Positions 25,352-33,856 of a stretch of 64,000 nucleotides of DNA are shown piece by piece; position 1 is the first letter of the stretch; each line of letters starts with the position of its first letter. The notes beneath the pieces were generated by a model. It was not told where the DNA came from. It searched no databases and worked only from the letters and a program-made list of their open reading frames with translations. Both the position numbers and the translations under genes were made by a program. Source of the stretch: Paranoxybacillus sp035645275 (lineage in GTDB: Bacteria > Bacillota > Bacilli > Bacillales > Anoxybacillaceae); the NCBI GenBank assembly GCA_035645275.1, contig DASQMX010000026.1, positions 372,001-436,000 on the forward strand. The letters are read 5' to 3'.

Positions 25352-25786
25352 TTATTTCATTCGTTCTGCTAATCCGCACCAAATGCGGTCTACTCGATTG
25401 CACATCTTTACCAATTCCTGATAACACCAACCTGTTACATCGCGCCAATTCCGTTCCTCTTCATTAATCGGAACAATTCCTTGACCAATCTCACAACCGA
25501 TCCATATCACTCTCCTTTCCGCTTTTTCATTCTCCCAGTGCTGCCATAAGCGAAAAGCCTCCCGCCATTCATTGCGGCATGACATGACGTCGCTATGCAG
25601 CGTTCGGCGAATAAACATTTCCAGCCCTTCAAAAACAATAAAAGATGGCGTCATTTTATGATGAGGCAAGAAAAATTCCGTTTCATAGCTACTGCACCAA
25701 ATATGCTCTTGACAGTCATTTAATTGATAATATTCTTTTACCCATTTTCGTTTTCCTTGAAAGGCACCACCGACAATAAAATGCAT
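25352..25786 (-). CDS. Second CobU-like protein with altered P-loop
   Basis: 144 residues, shorter than CobU (about 180). The C-terminal half keeps the CobU signature EIGQGIVPINEEERNWRD (99-116) and a final GLAERMK. The N-terminal P-loop is altered: GGAFQGKRK (6-14) has Arg where Ser/Thr should follow the lysine, and the DCLTNLL-like Walker B region is missing. Probably an inactive or partner paralogue of the complete cobU upstream. It overlaps cobC by 49 bases. Start after GGAGGG. Confidence 0.7.
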   Translation of the reverse strand: MHFIVGGAFQGKRKWVKEYYQLNDCQEHIWCSSYETEFFLPHHKMTPSFIVFEGLEMFIRRTLHSDVMSCRNEWREAFRLWQHWENEKAERRVIWIGCEIGQGIVPINEEERNWRDVTGWCYQELVKMCNRVDRIWCGLAERMK

Positions 25787-26379
25787 TTTTTACGCTCCCT
25801 CCACCGCTCCAATGTACTATATAGTGTAAAGCCACAGCCAAATGGAACGTGCCAATCCCAAAATGACCGTTGAACGGGGGCATACCGTTCAAGAATATAG
25901 CGAATCGGTCCGCCGTGTGTGACGATCGTAATGTGCCGGGCGTGAAAAGCGGAAGACAGCTCAACCACTTTCCACAGCCCTTCTTCTACTCTCGCTTGAA
26001 ACTGTAAAAAGCTTTCACCATTCGGCGGCACAAAGTCAACTGGCTGCGTTAACCATTGTTGGTACTCCGGCAGCATTTTTAATTCATCATACGTTTTCCC
26101 TTCCCAATCACCAAAATGAATTTCGCGCCATTCATTCATTACGAAGAGAGAAGAAGATGTACTAGAAAAAAGAAGTTCATATGTTTGCTGGCAGCGTTTT
26201 AAATCGCTTGTAACAAATAAATCCGCTTTTGGATACGAAAGTGCAGCCAACTCTTTTAACTGTGTCACACCGCTCTTGGATAACGGCACATCCAGCCAGC
26301 CGAGGTATTGTTTTTGTTCATTTTCCTTCGTTAAACCATGCCGAAGTAGCGTAATAGCCATATCGTAAACCATAGCCAT
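25738..26379 (-). CDS. cobC: Alpha-ribazole phosphatase (histidine phosphatase family)
   Basis: 213 residues. The RHG motif with catalytic histidine (LLRHGLTKENE, about 13), a glutamate in WREIHFGDWEG near 85 and THGGPIRYIL near 155 define the histidine phosphatase fold. It removes phosphate from alpha-ribazole phosphate or adenosylcobalamin phosphate. ATG at 26379 follows GGAAGGTG; it overlaps cobS by 49 bases. Confidence 0.88.
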   Translation of the reverse strand: MAMVYDMAITLLRHGLTKENEQKQYLGWLDVPLSKSGVTQLKELAALSYPKADLFVTSDLKRCQQTYELLFSSTSSSLFVMNEWREIHFGDWEGKTYDELKMLPEYQQWLTQPVDFVPPNGESFLQFQARVEEGLWKVVELSSAFHARHITIVTHGGPIRYILERYAPVQRSFWDWHVPFGCGFTLYSTLERWRERKKCILLSVVPFKENENG

Positions 26380-27119
26380 GTCTCAACACCTTCCACAAAC
26401 GCGCCAAGCGTATCTCCGGTAATGCCGCCAAACTGTTTTTTATAAAACGATTGCGACCAAATAAAACAAAGAAGCGCACTAATGACTAATAGACTAATAG
26501 AAAATAGTTGATAGATATCGAAAGCTATCAAACCAAGGGGAATAACAAGCAAAACGACAGCAATGATCCATCCATCCACAGCGTTAAGATGTTCACGAAA
26601 CGCAGCTGCCATCCCGTCTGGTTTTGCCAAACGCCCTTTGATTAACAATAGAGCCATAAAGCTGCGCGACAAAAATGGGACTAGAAGAAGAAAAACAAGT
26701 TCAATACCGCTCATCATCGTTTCATATATAAACAAAAAGCGAAAGGATAGAAGAAAAATAACCGAAATGACAGCGAATGCACCGACGCGCGAATCGCTCA
26801 TAATTTCCTGTCTTCGCTTTTGATCACGGTAAGAAAAAAATGCATCGCTGCAATCCATCCAACCGTCTAAATGAAGACCGCCGGAAAAAAGAACCGGGAA
26901 AAACAGGAGCCAAAGCGAAAGAAAAAGAGTAGAGATAGAAGTATAATGAACAAGCAGCCAATATTGAACGGCCAGTAATCCACCGAGCAATAGGCCGACA
27001 AGCGGAAAAAAGCGCACAGACCAACGCGCACTATGCTTATTCCAATCTACCGTTTTGCGAATCGGAAACGTCGTTAATAGCTGAAACGATAGAAACAGTC
27101 CACCAATGATGTTTTTCAT
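26331..27119 (-). CDS. cobS: Cobalamin synthase CobS
   Basis: 262 residues, six to seven membrane segments. Family features: QLLTTFPI near residue 13, GGLHLDGWMDCSDAFF near 80-95 (metal-binding acidic cluster), SDSRVGAF near 108 and GGITGDTLGA near 235. It joins adenosyl-GDP-cobinamide to alpha-ribazole (phosphate) in the membrane. ATGA overlap with cobU. Confidence 0.95.
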   Translation of the reverse strand: MKNIIGGLFLSFQLLTTFPIRKTVDWNKHSARWSVRFFPLVGLLLGGLLAVQYWLLVHYTSISTLFLSLWLLFFPVLFSGGLHLDGWMDCSDAFFSYRDQKRRQEIMSDSRVGAFAVISVIFLLSFRFLFIYETMMSGIELVFLLLVPFLSRSFMALLLIKGRLAKPDGMAAAFREHLNAVDGWIIAVVLLVIPLGLIAFDIYQLFSISLLVISALLCFIWSQSFYKKQFGGITGDTLGAFVEGVETWLWFTIWLLRYFGMV

Positions 27120-27676
27120 TCTTTTGTCCTCTCTTTCTTTACGAGCGGCACACCGTTTTGCACTAGAATCGCTTTGTCCGCCAAAGAGACAATTTGTTGA
27201 TGCAGCCAGCCTAACATTTTCATAAAGTGGTATGTACCGACATCTTCCGAAACCCCATCATAGAATACTTCATTCGAAACAACCACAAGTGCTTTGCTGT
27301 TTTTTCCTAATGTTCGAATCGCTTCATATATATTCTTTGCCTTTTTCAAACACGAATCTTCCTGATGCCAAAGCTCATCAGCAAATAATTCATTTGCCAG
27401 CAGATTTGTTAAACAGTCCAATAAAATCACGTCATTCTTGCCGAAGCGATTAACAATCGTATGCAGCTTCTCGGGTTGCTCCCACGTCTTCCAGGAAAGA
27501 GGATGATGGCTTCGTTCGTGTTGATGGCGAATGATTCGCCGTTTCATTTCTTCATCCGTTATCTTCGCTGTGGCGATATAGTGTACTTGATCATTTTCCG
27601 AGACGATTTGTTGTACACATTGTTCCGCAGTATGTGTTTTTCCGCTTCTTACGCCCCCGCTAATAAAAACAATCAT
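27116..27676 (-). CDS. cobU: Adenosylcobinamide kinase / guanylyltransferase CobU
   Basis: 186 residues. Intact P-loop GGVRSGKT near residue 7, IRHQHERS with candidate guanylyl-accepting histidines near 50, and LLDCLTNLLANE near 87. The C-terminal GxGIVP motif of enterobacterial CobU is replaced by NEVFYDGVSEDVG. It phosphorylates and guanylylates adenosylcobinamide. ATG at 27676 fits AAGGTG; a GTG at 27685 overlapping the cobD stop is the alternative. Overlaps cobS by four bases. Confidence 0.9.
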   Translation of the reverse strand: MIVFISGGVRSGKTHTAEQCVQQIVSENDQVHYIATAKITDEEMKRRIIRHQHERSHHPLSWKTWEQPEKLHTIVNRFGKNDVILLDCLTNLLANELFADELWHQEDSCLKKAKNIYEAIRTLGKNSKALVVVSNEVFYDGVSEDVGTYHFMKMLGWLHQQIVSLADKAILVQNGVPLVKKERTKE

Positions 27677-27681
27677 TGCTT

Positions 27682-28743
27682 TCACCTTACTAAAAAGTGT
27701 AATAAACGCTCATTTTCTTCTTTCGTTCGCACCGCTAAGCGCAAATACCTTCCCTCAAGACCGAAGAAATTAGACGTATGCCTCGGAACGAAACCAGCTT
27801 TGAGCATATCGTGCATGAGCTGTTCGGTTTGCTGACCTGGCTTTCGAAGCAAGTAAAAATTCACAACAGACGGAGAGACATAATAGCCGGCATTTTGTAG
27901 TATTTTCATGACTCTTTCCCGTTCCACGGCAATTTTCTGTTTTGTTTCCTCGACAAAGGAAGTCATTTGTAATAAACGCAAGCTGAATTGTTGCGCCACC
28001 CGATTAACGCTCCATGGCGGCTGTATCACTTTTAGTTGTTGAATGATATGTTCATTAGCGACTACATAACCAACACGCACTCCCGCTAAATGATACATTT
28101 TCGTCAAGGAACGCAGCACAATCATGTGTGGAAACTGCTGCAGCCATTGAATTGCTGAAAATCCATCGAGCCAAAAATGATAAAACGCCTCATCAATAAT
28201 CACATACGTGCCGGCATTTTCCGCTATTTTGAGCACATAATATAATTCTTCTTGCGATAGTGCCGTTCCTGTCGGATTATTCGGCTGACATAAAAATAAA
28301 ACATCGATGTCTTTTAAATGATTTTCTAATTCATGAAAATGACATTTCCAATCGCGCTCCTCTGTGGTATAAACCGCGGTCACCTTGCAGCTATTAGCAA
28401 TACAGGCAGCGCGATATTCAGAAAATGTCGGCTCGATGATTCCCACTCTTTTCCCAGAAAATAATTGCGCAAGTAGGTAAATACATTGCGAAGCACCGTT
28501 GCCGATTAAAATTTGCTCTTTGTTCACTTTCTCTATTTTAGCTAAATGACTGCTCAATTCAGACGAATCCGGGTCAGGATATTCCACCATCCATTGGTAA
28601 AACTCCTCTTGTGAAGGAACGTGGTCCAGCCGCAGCTGATATGGATTCGTGTTGACACTAAAATCAACCAATTGTTCAGGCTGTTCAAGACGCAAACTTT
28701 TGTATAAAAGATGCGGATTAGCTCCATGTGACGGCAAATTCAA
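27682..28743 (-). CDS. cobD: L-threonine-O-3-phosphate decarboxylase CobD
   Basis: 353 residues, class I/II PLP aminotransferase fold. Motifs: HGANP near 6, LCQPNNPTG near 155, a PLP lysine in LRSLTKMYHLAGVRVGY near 215-230. CobD makes (R)-1-amino-2-propanol phosphate, the linker of the nucleotide loop. A histidinol-phosphate aminotransferase would look similar; the operon favours CobD. TTG at 28743 follows AGGGGGG and overlaps the cbiB end. Confidence 0.9.
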   Translation of the reverse strand: MNLPSHGANPHLLYKSLRLEQPEQLVDFSVNTNPYQLRLDHVPSQEEFYQWMVEYPDPDSSELSSHLAKIEKVNKEQILIGNGASQCIYLLAQLFSGKRVGIIEPTFSEYRAACIANSCKVTAVYTTEERDWKCHFHELENHLKDIDVLFLCQPNNPTGTALSQEELYYVLKIAENAGTYVIIDEAFYHFWLDGFSAIQWLQQFPHMIVLRSLTKMYHLAGVRVGYVVANEHIIQQLKVIQPPWSVNRVAQQFSLRLLQMTSFVEETKQKIAVERERVMKILQNAGYYVSPSVVNFYLLRKPGQQTEQLMHDMLKAGFVPRHTSNFFGLEGRYLRLAVRTKEENERLLHFLVR

Positions 28744-29683
28744 ATAAAATCCCCCCTAAACAAAGCAACACAACAAAGGCAATCACCGTACGAATCATGA
28801 CGTTTACGGCATCACGGATATGTTCTTTTCGCAAATTCACGAGCGGCTCACCAAGCTTTGGACGTATGGACACAACTCCTTTATATGTATTGACTCCGCC
28901 AAGCTGCACACCTAAAAGTGCCGCCATTGCCGCTTCCCCCCAGCCGCTGTTCGGACTTGGATGTTTCTTTGCATCGCTAACAAGAAGTTTTAAACATTGC
29001 TTTAAAGAAAAAGGACTTATCCTCACATTGGCCAATATCATGATCAATGCGGTCATTCGCGCAGGTAAAAAGTTTAATAGATCGTCAAAACGCGCCGAAG
29101 CCCAGCCAAAATCGATATATGTTTCATTTTTATAACCGAGCATCGCATCGCATGTGTTCACGGCCCGATAAACAAACGCAAAAGCTCCGCCGCCAATGAG
29201 AGAGTAAAAAAGCGGAGCGGTAATGCCGTCGCTTATATTTTCGGCAACGGTTTCCACACAGCCGCGCACGATTTCTCCTTCGTCTAATTGTTCCGTATCC
29301 CGGCCAACAATCATGCTTAGCTGTTTTCTAGCGCTGACTAAATCCCCTTGCTTAAGCGGAATGTATACTTCATAGGCCGCATCTGTTAAACTTTTTGTTG
29401 CTATCATCGTAAAGATGACAATACTTTCTACGGCAATCCCAAATATCGTTGAAAGCTGGTAGCTGATATGAATGAACGTAAAACTAACTGCATAAGCAAC
29501 AAGACAAACGATAACTACCGTCAGTATCCCGTTTAATTTTCTATATTCTCCATCATTGAAGCGGCGATCCAAATAGGAAATGAGCATCCCCATTCCCCGG
29601 ACAGGATGGGGCAGCCAGCGCGGATCGCCGATAAAGTAATCAAGAATGACGGCAATGATGATCGCCAGTAGATGTTCCATCAT
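28718..29683 (-). CDS. cbiB: Adenosylcobinamide-phosphate synthase CbiB
   Basis: 321 residues, about five membrane segments. Family motifs: DYFIGDPRWLPHPVRGMG near 15-32, VETVAENISDG near 145 and GWGEAAMA near 250. It attaches aminopropanol (phosphate) to adenosylcobyric acid. The start overlaps the btuD stop (ATGA-type). Confidence 0.94.
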   Translation of the reverse strand: MMEHLLAIIIAVILDYFIGDPRWLPHPVRGMGMLISYLDRRFNDGEYRKLNGILTVVIVCLVAYAVSFTFIHISYQLSTIFGIAVESIVIFTMIATKSLTDAAYEVYIPLKQGDLVSARKQLSMIVGRDTEQLDEGEIVRGCVETVAENISDGITAPLFYSLIGGGAFAFVYRAVNTCDAMLGYKNETYIDFGWASARFDDLLNFLPARMTALIMILANVRISPFSLKQCLKLLVSDAKKHPSPNSGWGEAAMAALLGVQLGGVNTYKGVVSIRPKLGEPLVNLRKEHIRDAVNVMIRTVIAFVVLLCLGGILFEFAVTWS

Positions 29684-31167
29684 TGATATTCCCTTCTTCG
29701 CTGCTTATATTTTTGAAGCGCCTGTCTTGTTGCTTCATACACAGAACGCCCAATTGCTTTACCAATCGACGTAATCGTTCCGGCATATTCAAAATAATGA
29801 CCTTTTTGCGTGGCGGCAATGGCAATGCAGTCAGTTGATGTCCCTGTCGCCGGTGTAGCCGTTTCCGGGTCAATAATTTGTTCATCAAATAGCGCTTTCA
29901 CTTTCGCTTCTGTTGCCGTCATCATCGCTTGAGCATAGGCGGCATCTGTTAAATGACCGTCGATAAAAATCATCATGTTAATCGTTCCCGGTCCTTGTAC
30001 GAGCATTTCCCGCTCCCACGCCTTGGAAATATCAACGGCGTTTCCGACTCCCGCCGTCACAACGGTAAGTAAAGAGAAGTGTTCCTCTTTCATATACACA
30101 TAAGTAGCGTCTTCTAAACGAACAGCAGTCATCATGCCAATCGTACGATGAATATCAAAGCCATGCATTCGCAAATACTGTTTCATTTCTTCACAGGCAT
30201 CATCACAGCGATAATCTTTCGGGACATGACGGTTCACAAAATGGGTCGCCCATTGAAATCCTGCTCCGACAAGTGCGGAAGAAAACACTTTAAACGGTTG
30301 CATCGTCTTAATTGTAATCATTTCATCATTGGCTTTCACTGTGACTTTATCGCGAATATCTCCGCGCTGCTCCCCAAAAGCTTCTATATTCGGGAGAAAC
30401 GTAATGAGCGGCTTCGGAACAGTAGGGTGTTCTTGCCGCTTCACTGAAGTTTGGAACACTTTCTGCAAGGTTTGTTCATCAACAAGATGACGCGGCTTAT
30501 TGACCCCAATCATTTCCCCCTTATGAAGTAAAAGAACGCGATCACAATATAAGCTAGCAAGATTAATATCATGGAAAATCGCAATCACGGTTAATTTTTT
30601 TTCTTTTGTCCACCTTTTTAATGTATTTAGCAGCTTCATTTGCTGAGAAATATCCATATGATTCGTTGGTTCATCCAATAGCAATACTTCCGGATTTTGT
30701 GCGAGTGCACGCGCCAAATATACGCGCTGTCGCTCACCGCCGCTTAAGCTGTCTACACCTTTATCACGCTTTTCCCATAATTCGACTTGTTGAAGCGCTT
30801 CTGTTACCGCTTTTTCATCTTTGTCTGTCCATTTCGGAAACAGCGAAGATTGGTGGGCATAACGACCAAGTTCGACCGCTTCCTGTACCGTATATCCGAA
30901 AGAAGTCTCTACCGTTTGCGGCAGAACAGCAACAATGCGGGCAAATTCTTTTTGTCCGTATGTAGAAAGGATTTTTCCATTAAGCAAAATCGTCCCGCTC
31001 TCTGGTGACAATTCTTTGCTTAATAACTTTAGCAATGTGGTTTTCCCACTTCCATTTGGACCTAAAATGCCGAATAGCTCCCCCTTTTCAACGGAAAACG
31101 TAATCCCCTTTAGCACTATTTCATGTTGGTAACGATACGAAATATCCTTTACTTGCAGCATGCTCAT
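29680..31167 (-). CDS. btuD: BtuD ATPase fused to CbiZ adenosylcobinamide amidohydrolase
   Basis: 495 residues in two parts. Residues 1-255 are an ABC ATPase: Walker A GPNGSGKTT near 36, signature LSGGERQR near 140, Walker B LLLDEPTN near 160 and an H-loop in IFHDINLA. Residues about 290-480 are a CbiZ domain (GAGFQWATHFVN, TAGVGNAVD, GTSTDCIAI), which removes the aminopropanol arm of cobinamide. B. subtilis YvrA has the same fusion. It energises BtuC and remodels imported precursors. Overlaps btuC and cbiB by four bases each. Confidence 0.92.
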   Translation of the reverse strand: MSMLQVKDISYRYQHEIVLKGITFSVEKGELFGILGPNGSGKTTLLKLLSKELSPESGTILLNGKILSTYGQKEFARIVAVLPQTVETSFGYTVQEAVELGRYAHQSSLFPKWTDKDEKAVTEALQQVELWEKRDKGVDSLSGGERQRVYLARALAQNPEVLLLDEPTNHMDISQQMKLLNTLKRWTKEKKLTVIAIFHDINLASLYCDRVLLLHKGEMIGVNKPRHLVDEQTLQKVFQTSVKRQEHPTVPKPLITFLPNIEAFGEQRGDIRDKVTVKANDEMITIKTMQPFKVFSSALVGAGFQWATHFVNRHVPKDYRCDDACEEMKQYLRMHGFDIHRTIGMMTAVRLEDATYVYMKEEHFSLLTVVTAGVGNAVDISKAWEREMLVQGPGTINMMIFIDGHLTDAAYAQAMMTATEAKVKALFDEQIIDPETATPATGTSTDCIAIAATQKGHYFEYAGTITSIGKAIGRSVYEATRQALQKYKQRRREYQ

Positions 31168-32225
31168 CCCGTCTTTCGTTTCATTCGATTAAAATAAAGC
31201 AAAGCAAACGCTGGGGCTCCAATAAGTGAAGTGATGACACCGATTGGCAATTCCCGTGGCGATATGATCGTTCGTGCTAATAAATCAGCCAATACAAGAA
31301 AAGAACCGCCATACAAAAGCGATAATGGCAGCAAACGGCGGTGATTCGCTCCACCTACAAGTCTTGTAATATGAGGAACAACAAGCCCGACAAAACCGAT
31401 GGTACCTGATACAGCAACAGCCGCGCCTGTCAGCAAAGATGCTCCTATCAAAATCATCAGTTTGCGCCGCAAGACATCAACACCAAGATTAGCTGCGACC
31501 GTCTCGCCAAAGGCAAACGCATTTAATTCGCGGCTGTTCAATAGAAGAAGTAGCGAGCCGATTATGAAAAACGGTAAAATCATCAGCGTGTAATCCCAAC
31601 TGCGCATGGCCACGCTTCCTAACAGCCAAGAAATAATTTGCCGCAGCTCTTCGCCTGTCAAAGCAATCATTAAGGAAATAAGAGAGCTGAAAAACGCACT
31701 GAAAATAATCCCCGTTAAAATGATCGTTTCAATAGACATCTTTCTTTCTACAGCTCTTGCAAATGCAAGAACTAGAAATAACGTGCAAAGACCTGTAATA
31801 ATACTTACGGCAGGTAACGTAAACTTTCCGATAAACGGAATTTGGATGCCGAAGAAAAGAACAAACACCGCACCGACCGATGCCCCAGAAGAAACGCCAA
31901 GTGTATAGGGATCGGCAAGCGCATTTTTCAATAATCCTTGAAACGCCGCTCCGGCAAGCGCCAATGAAGCGCCGACCAAAAACGCCAGCACAACGCGCGG
32001 CAGGCGGATTGACATCACAACTTGGACAATGTTTGGCGGAATTTCTTTATCTAATGGCACTCCGAATAACGTATGAAGGAAAATCTCCATAATAGAAGAA
32101 AAGGGAATCGATAGAGAACCTATCGATATCCCAAGCAAAATCGCAAAACAAGCGATGAAAAACGCTATCACATACAGGATAACGGTTGAATTATTTAAAA
32201 ACTTCTGGGTAAACGACTTTTGCAA
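31164..32225 (-). CDS. btuC: Cobalamin ABC transporter permease BtuC (FecCD family)
   Basis: 353 residues, about ten membrane segments. FecCD motifs: RLPRVVLAFLVGASLALAG near 75-93, GVSSGASVGA near 113, FVGLVVPHITRLVGG near 275 and ELPIGVITSLIGAPAF near 320. TTG at 32225 is the only start near the expected N-terminus and lies 35 bases inside btuF, after GAGGAAC; the exact start is uncertain. Confidence 0.93.
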   Translation of the reverse strand: MQKSFTQKFLNNSTVILYVIAFFIACFAILLGISIGSLSIPFSSIMEIFLHTLFGVPLDKEIPPNIVQVVMSIRLPRVVLAFLVGASLALAGAAFQGLLKNALADPYTLGVSSGASVGAVFVLFFGIQIPFIGKFTLPAVSIITGLCTLFLVLAFARAVERKMSIETIILTGIIFSAFFSSLISLMIALTGEELRQIISWLLGSVAMRSWDYTLMILPFFIIGSLLLLLNSRELNAFAFGETVAANLGVDVLRRKLMILIGASLLTGAAVAVSGTIGFVGLVVPHITRLVGGANHRRLLPLSLLYGGSFLVLADLLARTIISPRELPIGVITSLIGAPAFALLYFNRMKRKTG

Positions 32226-33171
32226 GTTCCTCTACTCCTTCAACAAGGCGCGGGCCTGGACGTGTCACTAAATCAGAGTTGACATCGTACACCCGTTTAT
32301 TTTTCACAGCAGGTACATCTTTCCAAGCAGGACGAGCCATCACTTGTTCAGCCGCGTTTTGTACATAATATCCGTAAGTTGTCACAATGACATCGGGATT
32401 TAAAGCGACTGCTTTTTCCTCTGTATACATCGGCCAGCCTTCCTGGTCTCCTGCTACGTTTTTCGCCGAAATCATCTCTAACATGTCATGAATAAACGTT
32501 CCTTTTCCGGCTGTATAAATTTCCGGAGCAGGTGATACTTCCACCCAAACAGTCACTTTTTCTTCTTCTTTAATCGCTTTTGCTTTTTCTTGAATATCAG
32601 CAAGCTTTGTTTTCATATTTTTAATGATTCCTTCTGCTTTTTCAGTTGTTCCTGTTGCTTTTCCAATGAGTTCGATAGATTGATAGACATCTTCAAACGT
32701 TTTTGCATCATTAACGACTAACACCGTAATTCCGGCATCTTTTAATTGCTGTAAACCATCTTTTGAACTCGATGCGTTTGACGGATGGGCAAGTACTAAA
32801 TCAGGCTGCAAGGAAATGACTTTCTCGACATTAAATTCCATGCCCCCGATTTTTTCTTTATTTTTTACATCCTCTGGATAATTATCGAAATCGGAGACAC
32901 CAACGATCTTCTCTCCTAATCCTAGCTCATAGGCAATTTCTGTATTGCTTGGAATTAAAGAAACGATTTTTTTCGGCTCGGATTCGATGGTCACTTTCTC
33001 GCCTAAACCATCTGTGAGAGTTACAGGAAATGCGGCTTCCTCTGTTTTTGTTTCTTGAGTGGCATTTTGTTCATTTTGCTTTTGAGTTGTCGTTTCATTG
33101 CCACATCCAACCATCAAGCCGAATGTGAGCAAGAAAACAACGAGCAGCAAATAGTGCTTCAGCTGTTTCAT
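32191..33171 (-). CDS. btuF: Cobalamin-binding lipoprotein BtuF
   Basis: 326 residues. A lipoprotein signal (LLTFGLMVGCGNE, lipidated Cys near 23) is followed by a Thr/Gln/Glu-rich linker and the helical-backbone periplasmic-binding domain (PKKIVSLIPSNTEIAYELG near 70, GISDFDNYPEDV-like VGVSDFDNYP, VLAHPSN). First gene after the cobalamin riboswitch, so it should be repressed by cobalamin. The start at 33171 follows AAGGGGAAAG. Confidence 0.94.
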   Translation of the reverse strand: MKQLKHYLLLVVFLLTFGLMVGCGNETTTQKQNEQNATQETKTEEAAFPVTLTDGLGEKVTIESEPKKIVSLIPSNTEIAYELGLGEKIVGVSDFDNYPEDVKNKEKIGGMEFNVEKVISLQPDLVLAHPSNASSSKDGLQQLKDAGITVLVVNDAKTFEDVYQSIELIGKATGTTEKAEGIIKNMKTKLADIQEKAKAIKEEEKVTVWVEVSPAPEIYTAGKGTFIHDMLEMISAKNVAGDQEGWPMYTEEKAVALNPDVIVTTYGYYVQNAAEQVMARPAWKDVPAVKNKRVYDVNSDLVTRPGPRLVEGVEELAKVVYPEVFK

Positions 33172-33201
33172 CGTGCTTTCCCCTTTCATGTTTTATGTAT
33201 A

Positions 33202-33225
33202 TATAAGTGTTTATGAACACTTATA
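33202..33225. other. Perfect 10-bp inverted repeat before btuF
   Basis: TATAAGTGTT, four bases, AACACTTATA. It lies between the riboswitch terminator and the btuF ribosome site. It could be a protein operator or an mRNA hairpin near the ribosome site. Confidence 0.5.
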
Positions 33226-33231
33226 AACAAC

Positions 33232-33261
33232 AAAAAAGCTCATCCCTTTATGGAATGAGCT
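33232..33261 (-). terminator. Expression-platform terminator of the cobalamin riboswitch
   Basis: Minus-strand arms AGCTCAT / ATGAGCT extended by TCC/GGG, followed by TTTTTTG. It lies between the riboswitch core and btuF, the usual place for transcription attenuation. Confidence 0.8.
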
Positions 33262-33344
33262 GGAAACGGCAAAATATGCAGAAATACTCTTTATGTAACC
33301 AAGTATTTCTCTACCGTTTCACTATCTCACTCCCCGAAGACAGG

Positions 33345-33520
33345 AAACACGCTAGGCAAAAAGGCAGGTCTACTGACTCATGCTTCATCCTACTCTGAAC
33401 CTTCCCATGCGGATAACAGCCTGCCGCCATCATGCCGCACAGTGGCTAATTCATTTCGTCAGCATTTACAGTTGCGGGGACAGTTCTGGACTCTCACCAG
33501 ATTCCCTATTAAGTCTACTA
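33345..33520 (-). ncRNA. Cobalamin riboswitch (B12 element)
   Basis: Read on the minus strand the conserved blocks appear in order: AGGGAATCTGGTGAGAGTCC, AACTGTCCCCGCAACTGTAA, GCCACTGTGCGGCATGATGG, ATGGGAAGGTTCAGAGTAGG, and AGCATGAGTCAGTAGACCTG. GCCACTG is the B12-box core. It controls the 12-gene operon starting with btuF. Outer limits are approximate. Confidence 0.95.
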
Positions 33521-33596
33521 GAGCGCACCGGCTCGTTCGACACCTTTTTTGCCATCATATTCAATTGTTTGGAATTGTCGAACAATTACATCTACT

Positions 33597-33625
33597 ATAT
33601 TAAAGCAAGTTATCCTGTTTGACAA
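33597..33625 (-). promoter_or_regulatory. Promoter of the cobalamin operon
   Basis: Minus-strand TTGTCA (33620-33625), 17-base spacer, TAATAT (33597-33602), about 80 bases upstream of the riboswitch core. It overlaps the 3' end of a Nudix gene fragment. Confidence 0.65.
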
Positions 33626-33695
33626 TAAGAAAATCATTTTGTTTTTCATTCGTTACATAAGCCACAACAGCAATAATATGTTTCGGCTCGTTCAT
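33600..33695 (-). pseudogene. Nudix hydrolase N-terminal fragment
   Basis: A 31-codon frame with ribosome site AAGGTG starts MNEPKHIIAVVAYVTNE and runs to FLIVKQ before a stop. This resembles the first strand region of Nudix hydrolases; the GX5E Nudix box and the rest are missing. It overlaps the cobalamin operon promoter. Most likely a truncated remnant. Confidence 0.5.
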
Positions 33696-33721
33696 GCTTT
33701 CACCTTCTTAATATAAAAAAA

Positions 33722-33842
33722 GGAGCTGCTCCAAAAAACAAAGTGCCAGCTCCCTCAACTACAAGATATGGTACATAATGGTTGTTTACGACAATTATAT
33801 ATTGTGGATTGCACGTGAGGTCAGACACTTATCGGTCAGCCC
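33722..33842. repeat. Nested palindromic element, long form (copy 5, inverted, degenerate)
   Basis: The right half is well kept (ATATATTGTGGATTGCACG, then TGAGGTCAGACACTTATCGG, then TCAGCC); the left half has diverged (GAGCTGCTCC, GTGCCAGCTCC). It lies between the Nudix fragment and the kinase-like gene, not directly at an intact gene end. Confidence 0.7.
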
Positions 33843-33856
33843 TTTGAACATCATTA

